Under the pieces are notes generated by a model. It was given only the letters and a program-made list of their open reading frames with translations, ran no database searches and was not told where the DNA came from. The position numbers and the translations under genes are program-made. A stretch of DNA of 42,813 bases from a bacterium (lineage in GTDB: Bacteria > Sysuimicrobiota > Sysuimicrobiia > Sysuimicrobiales > Segetimicrobiaceae): the NCBI GenBank assembly GCA_035945995.1, contig DASYZR010000141.1:1-42813 (forward strand). The letters run 5' to 3'. Each line of letters opens with the position of its first letter. The first letter of the stretch is position 1. Positions 40,439 through 42,813 of the stretch are shown here, in pieces.

Positions 40439-41198
40439 CCCGCGGCGCCCCGCGCCGTATTTCGTCGCCGACGGCGTGACCGCGGGCTACGGCCCGGTGC
40501 CCGTGATTCGCGGGGTCAGCCTGAGCGTGGGGGCGGGGGAGATCGTGGCCGTGATCGGCCCGAACGGGGCCGGGAAGAGCACGCTGCTCAAGGCGATGGT
40601 CGGCATCCTGCGCGTCACGCAGGGCGGCGTGCGGCTCGGCTCCGAGGACGTGACCAACGCCGCCCCGGAGGCCCTCGCCCGGCTCGGCGTCGGCTACGTC
40701 CCGCAGATCGGGGATATCTTCGAGCCGCTGACCGTGCACGAGAATCTCGAGATGGGCGGCTTCTTGCTCGCCCCGGCCGCCGTCACGCGGCGGATCGGCG
40801 AGGTCTGCGCCGTGTTCCCGCGGCTCGGCGGGATGCTCCGGCGGCGGGCCGACAAGCTGAGCGGCGGCGAGCGGAAAATGCTCGCGATCGCGCGCGTATT
40901 GATGCTGGACCCCCGCGTCCTCATCCTCGATGAGCCCACCGCGAACCTGTCGCCCCAGCTGGCCGACGCGCTGCTGCGGGAGCGCATCCGCGGGCTGGCC
41001 GAAGCCGGCAAGGCCGTGCTGCTCGTCGAGCAGCGGGCGAGGGCGGCGATGCAGATCGCCGACTGGACGATGGTCCTCGTCTCAGGTGCCAACCGGCTGG
41101 AGGGCCGGTCCGGGGACCTGCTGGGCCGGCCGGATTTCGAGGCGCTGTTCCTCGGCGCGGCAGGCGCCGTGTCATCGGAAGCCTCACGCGTGCGCTAG
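40428..41198 (+). CDS. livF: ABC transporter ATPase LivF-type
   Basis: This 256-residue ATPase starts at TTG 40428 inside the end of the fused gene. Walker A GPNGAGKST (~44-52), Q-loop YVPQIGDIFEPLTVHENLEMGG (LivF-type), signature KLSGGERKMLAIARVLM, Walker B VLILDEPTANLSP and H-region VLLVEQRARAAMQIAD, where Gln replaces the switch histidine as is common in LivF. It would pair with the LivG domain of the fused protein, completing an importer with all parts present: binding protein, LivH, LivM-LivG and LivF. Confidence 0.93.
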   Translation: MPADPRRPAPYFVADGVTAGYGPVPVIRGVSLSVGAGEIVAVIGPNGAGKSTLLKAMVGILRVTQGGVRLGSEDVTNAAPEALARLGVGYVPQIGDIFEPLTVHENLEMGGFLLAPAAVTRRIGEVCAVFPRLGGMLRRRADKLSGGERKMLAIARVLMLDPRVLILDEPTANLSPQLADALLRERIRGLAEAGKAVLLVEQRARAAMQIADWTMVLVSGANRLEGRSGDLLGRPDFEALFLGAAGAVSSEASRVR

Positions 41199-41255
41199 CG
41201 CCGATCCCCGTCCTTCACGCCGCGCCGGCACGTCGAATTCGCGAGGGAACCTGAG

Positions 41256-41570
41256 ATGTGCAGAAACATCAAGACGCTCTTCAACTACCGTCCACCCGCG
41301 ACGGCCGAGGAGATTCGCGCCGCGTCGCTCCAGTTCGTCAGAAAGATCAGCGGGTTTGCGAAGCCGTCGAAGGCCAACGAAGGCGCCTTCCTGGCGGCGG
41401 TGGATGACATCGCCGGCATCGCGGGCCGTCTGCTCGGGTCGCTCGACACCAACGCGCCGCCGAAGAATCGAGCAGACGAGGCCGCCAAGGCGAAAGCGCG
41501 GGCCGCGGCGCGATTCGGCGCCGCGGCTAGCCCAAGTACAGCGCCTCCAGCCCGACGAGCCGCTCCGTGA
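41256..41570 (+). CDS. DUF2277 family protein
   Basis: This is a 104-residue protein. MCRNIKTLFNYRPPATAEEIRAASLQFVRKISGF and the final KNRADEAAKAKARAAARFG match the small DUF2277 family, an all-helical cytoplasmic protein of unknown function. The family normally ends at about residue 88-92; here the frame runs on for some 13 residues (SPSTAPPARRAAP) that overlap the 3' end of the opposite-strand permease gene by 44 nt. The extension looks like read-on into the neighbour after loss of the original stop. Confidence 0.85.
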   Translation: MCRNIKTLFNYRPPATAEEIRAASLQFVRKISGFAKPSKANEGAFLAAVDDIAGIAGRLLGSLDTNAPPKNRADEAAKAKARAAARFGAAASPSTAPPARRAAP

Positions 41571-42327
41571 TCAGTACGACGGCCACCGCCATCGCGATGC
41601 TGATGGTGCCGGCGACCGCGAGCGTGGGGTCGAACGAGAACCGCAGATAATCGAACAGTTCGATCGGCAGCGGCACCCGCCGGATGCCGTGCAGCAGCAG
41701 CGAGATGTTGAATTCGTCGTAACTCGTCACAAACGCAAAGATCGCCCCCGAGATCACCGCGCCCTTGATGAGGGGCAGCGTCACCCGGCGGAACGTGGCG
41801 AGCGGCCCCGCGCCGAGGTTGCGCGCCGCCTCCTCGAGGGTCCGGTCGAACCGGACGAGCACGGCGCTTACGATCAGCACCACGTAGGGGATGCAGATCA
41901 GCGTGTGGCCGACGACGAGCTGCGCGAGGCCGCCCCCTTTGCCCCACCCGATCGCATAGAAGTAGATGAGGAGCGCGATCCCGGTCAGGATGCCCGGGAC
42001 GGCGATCGGCGCGATCATGAGAAGACGCATCGCCGTCCGGAACCGGCCGGAGAAGCGGACCAGCCACAGGCTCGCCATCGTCCCGATCGCCGTCGCGACG
42101 ACGGTGACGATCGCCGCCAGCTCGAGGCTGAACTTGAACGAGCGCACGAGCGTGCGGTTGTGCGCGAACGCCGCGAACCAGCGGAGCGACAGCCCCTCGG
42201 GCGGGAAGCGGAGATAGGCGCCGGAGTTGAGGGCCGCGATCACGACGATCACGACGGGGGCGAGCAGAAAGACGTAGAGCAGCACCGTGATGCCGGTCAG
42301 CCACAGCCGTTCGCCGCGCCGGACCAT
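41527..42327 (-). CDS. ABC transporter permease, PotC-type (polyamine/opine family)
   Basis: This is a 266-residue permease with six helices: helix 1 ITVLLYVFLLAPVVIVVIAALN, the PotC-type FPPEGLSLRWFAAF segment, and EAA loop RTLEEAARNLGAGPLATFRRVTLPLIKGAV. SYDEFNISLLLHGIRRVPLP is characteristic of spermidine/putrescine-type PotC proteins. ATG 42327. It starts 3 nt beyond the stop codon of the upstream permease; the binding protein and ATPase would lie outside the window. Confidence 0.9.
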   Translation of the reverse strand: MVRRGERLWLTGITVLLYVFLLAPVVIVVIAALNSGAYLRFPPEGLSLRWFAAFAHNRTLVRSFKFSLELAAIVTVVATAIGTMASLWLVRFSGRFRTAMRLLMIAPIAVPGILTGIALLIYFYAIGWGKGGGLAQLVVGHTLICIPYVVLIVSAVLVRFDRTLEEAARNLGAGPLATFRRVTLPLIKGAVISGAIFAFVTSYDEFNISLLLHGIRRVPLPIELFDYLRFSFDPTLAVAGTISIAMAVAVVLITERLVGLEALYLG

Positions 42328-42330
42328 GCG

Positions 42331-42813
42331 TCAGGCCGCCGGGTGCGCCGCCCGGCCGAGCGCGCGCAGGTAGGTCCACAGGACGGCGATTGTGATCACG
42401 AAGAACACGATCGCGAACGCGCTGCCGCCGGGCCAGTTGAAGAGCTCGGTGATCGTCCGGATCACGAGGATCGGCACGGTCAGCACCTTGAAGCCGCCGA
42501 GGAGCGACGGGATCACGTAGGAGCTGATGGTCAGCACGAAGACCAGGATCGTCCCCGCGGCGACGCCCGGCAGGCTCAAGGGGAAGGTGACCCGCCAGAA
42601 GGTCCGCCAGAACCCCGCGCCGAGCGAGCGCGCGGCGAGCTCGATCTCCGGATCGACGCTCCGGATCGGTCCGGTGATCGCCAGCACCATGAAGGGAATG
42701 AAGACGTGCACGAGCCCGATCGTCACCCCGAGGTCGTTGTACATGAGCGGCAGCGGGCGCAGGCCGAGTCCTTGGAGCGTCTGGTTGATCAGTCCCGTGT
42801 CCTGCAGCAGGAT
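42331..42813 (-). CDS. ABC transporter permease, PotB-type (partial, 5' end outside window)
   Basis: The C-terminal 160 residues of a PotB-type permease are visible; the frame is open to the window edge (ILLQDTGLINQTLQGLGLRPLPLMYNDLGVTIGL). EAA loop PEIELAARSLGAGFWRTFWRVTFPLSLPGVAAGTILVF and SSYVIPSLLGGFKVLTVPILV are family signatures, and the last helix is FAIVFFVITIAVLWTYL. It forms a heterodimer with the downstream PotC-type protein. An ATG at 42744 is internal and not the start. Confidence 0.9.
   Translation of the reverse strand: MLLQDTGLINQTLQGLGLRPLPLMYNDLGVTIGLVHVFIPFMVLAITGPIRSVDPEIELAARSLGAGFWRTFWRVTFPLSLPGVAAGTILVFVLTISSYVIPSLLGGFKVLTVPILVIRTITELFNWPGGSAFAIVFFVITIAVLWTYLRALGRAAHPAA

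Noticed and set aside
1-42813. CRISPR array, phage gene block or toxin-antitoxin pair
   Set aside because: No spaced direct repeats, no phage structural genes and no paired small genes with such signatures were seen.

Overview
The window is GC-rich bacterial chromosome with strong G/C third-position bias, many GTG/TTG starts and very tight gene packing (ATGA, GTGA and TGATG stop/start overlaps). The gene mix (CaiB CoA-transferases, acyl-CoA enzymes, Liv/Dpp/Pot-type ABC importers, a TRAP importer, tricarballylate oxidation, sugar-acid catabolism) suggests a free-living heterotroph from soil, sediment or groundwater that uses organic acids. No rRNA or marker gene is present. A deep-branching, possibly thermophile-related Terrabacteria lineage (Chloroflexota or Sysuimicrobiota type) is a guess only.

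Layout. (1) 1-2320 is a decayed, lower-GC edge. It holds the 5' end of an IS481 transposase, a 3' half of a tRNA-Asn gene, the first ~43 codons of an IS630 transposase, a doubtful HTH ORF, a small gene apparently cut by an amber codon, and an amidohydrolase lacking its N-terminus. (2) 2342-3261 (minus) has three small genes, including a PRC-barrel protein. (3) 3441-7077 is a tetronate catabolic operon, otnI-otnK-otnC, plus an SDR protein. (4) 7117-11922 (minus) encodes a complete TRAP transporter, a GH88 unsaturated glucuronyl hydrolase and a MaoC hydratase. Regions 3 and 4 converge and look like one sugar-acid uptake and breakdown locus. (5) 11964-15067 carries a CoA-transferase, enoyl-CoA hydratase, alpha/beta hydrolase and RidA-like protein. 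(6) 15141-21714 has a GntR regulator with a palindromic site over its own start, then a D-cysteine-desulfhydrase-like PLP enzyme, a Dpp-type importer without ATPases, and an FAD oxidoreductase. (7) 21837-23141 is a secreted phosphodiester-glycosidase-domain protein. (8) 23264-24426 is a two-gene redox operon: an OsmC protein and a two-domain protein disulfide oxidoreductase. (9) 24446-26117 (minus) has a zinc alcohol dehydrogenase, a cold-shock protein with a clear terminator, and a small basic protein. (10) 26259-28564 is a small membrane protein plus a two-component system. (11) 28625-33222 has tcuA-tcuB, a dienelactone hydrolase and a split chromate transporter. (12) 33280-41198 has an acyl-CoA dehydrogenase, MaoC hydratase and CaiB transferase followed by a branched-chain-type ABC importer with a fused LivM-LivG protein. 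(13) 41256-42813 has a DUF2277 protein and, convergently, two Pot-type ABC permeases, the last cut by the window end.

The most interesting item is in region 8. The disulfide oxidoreductase is interrupted by one in-frame TGA (24190-24192), exactly where the first cysteine of its C-terminal CPHC motif should be. The frame continues with clear thioredoxin-fold sequence. A SECIS-like hairpin (bulged 3+4 bp stem, AGGTT apical loop) begins 14 nt after the TGA. I read this as a selenoprotein with a Sec-Pro-His-Cys active site, co-transcribed with an OsmC peroxidase-like protein. All functional statements rest on motif recognition and family knowledge; no searches were run.
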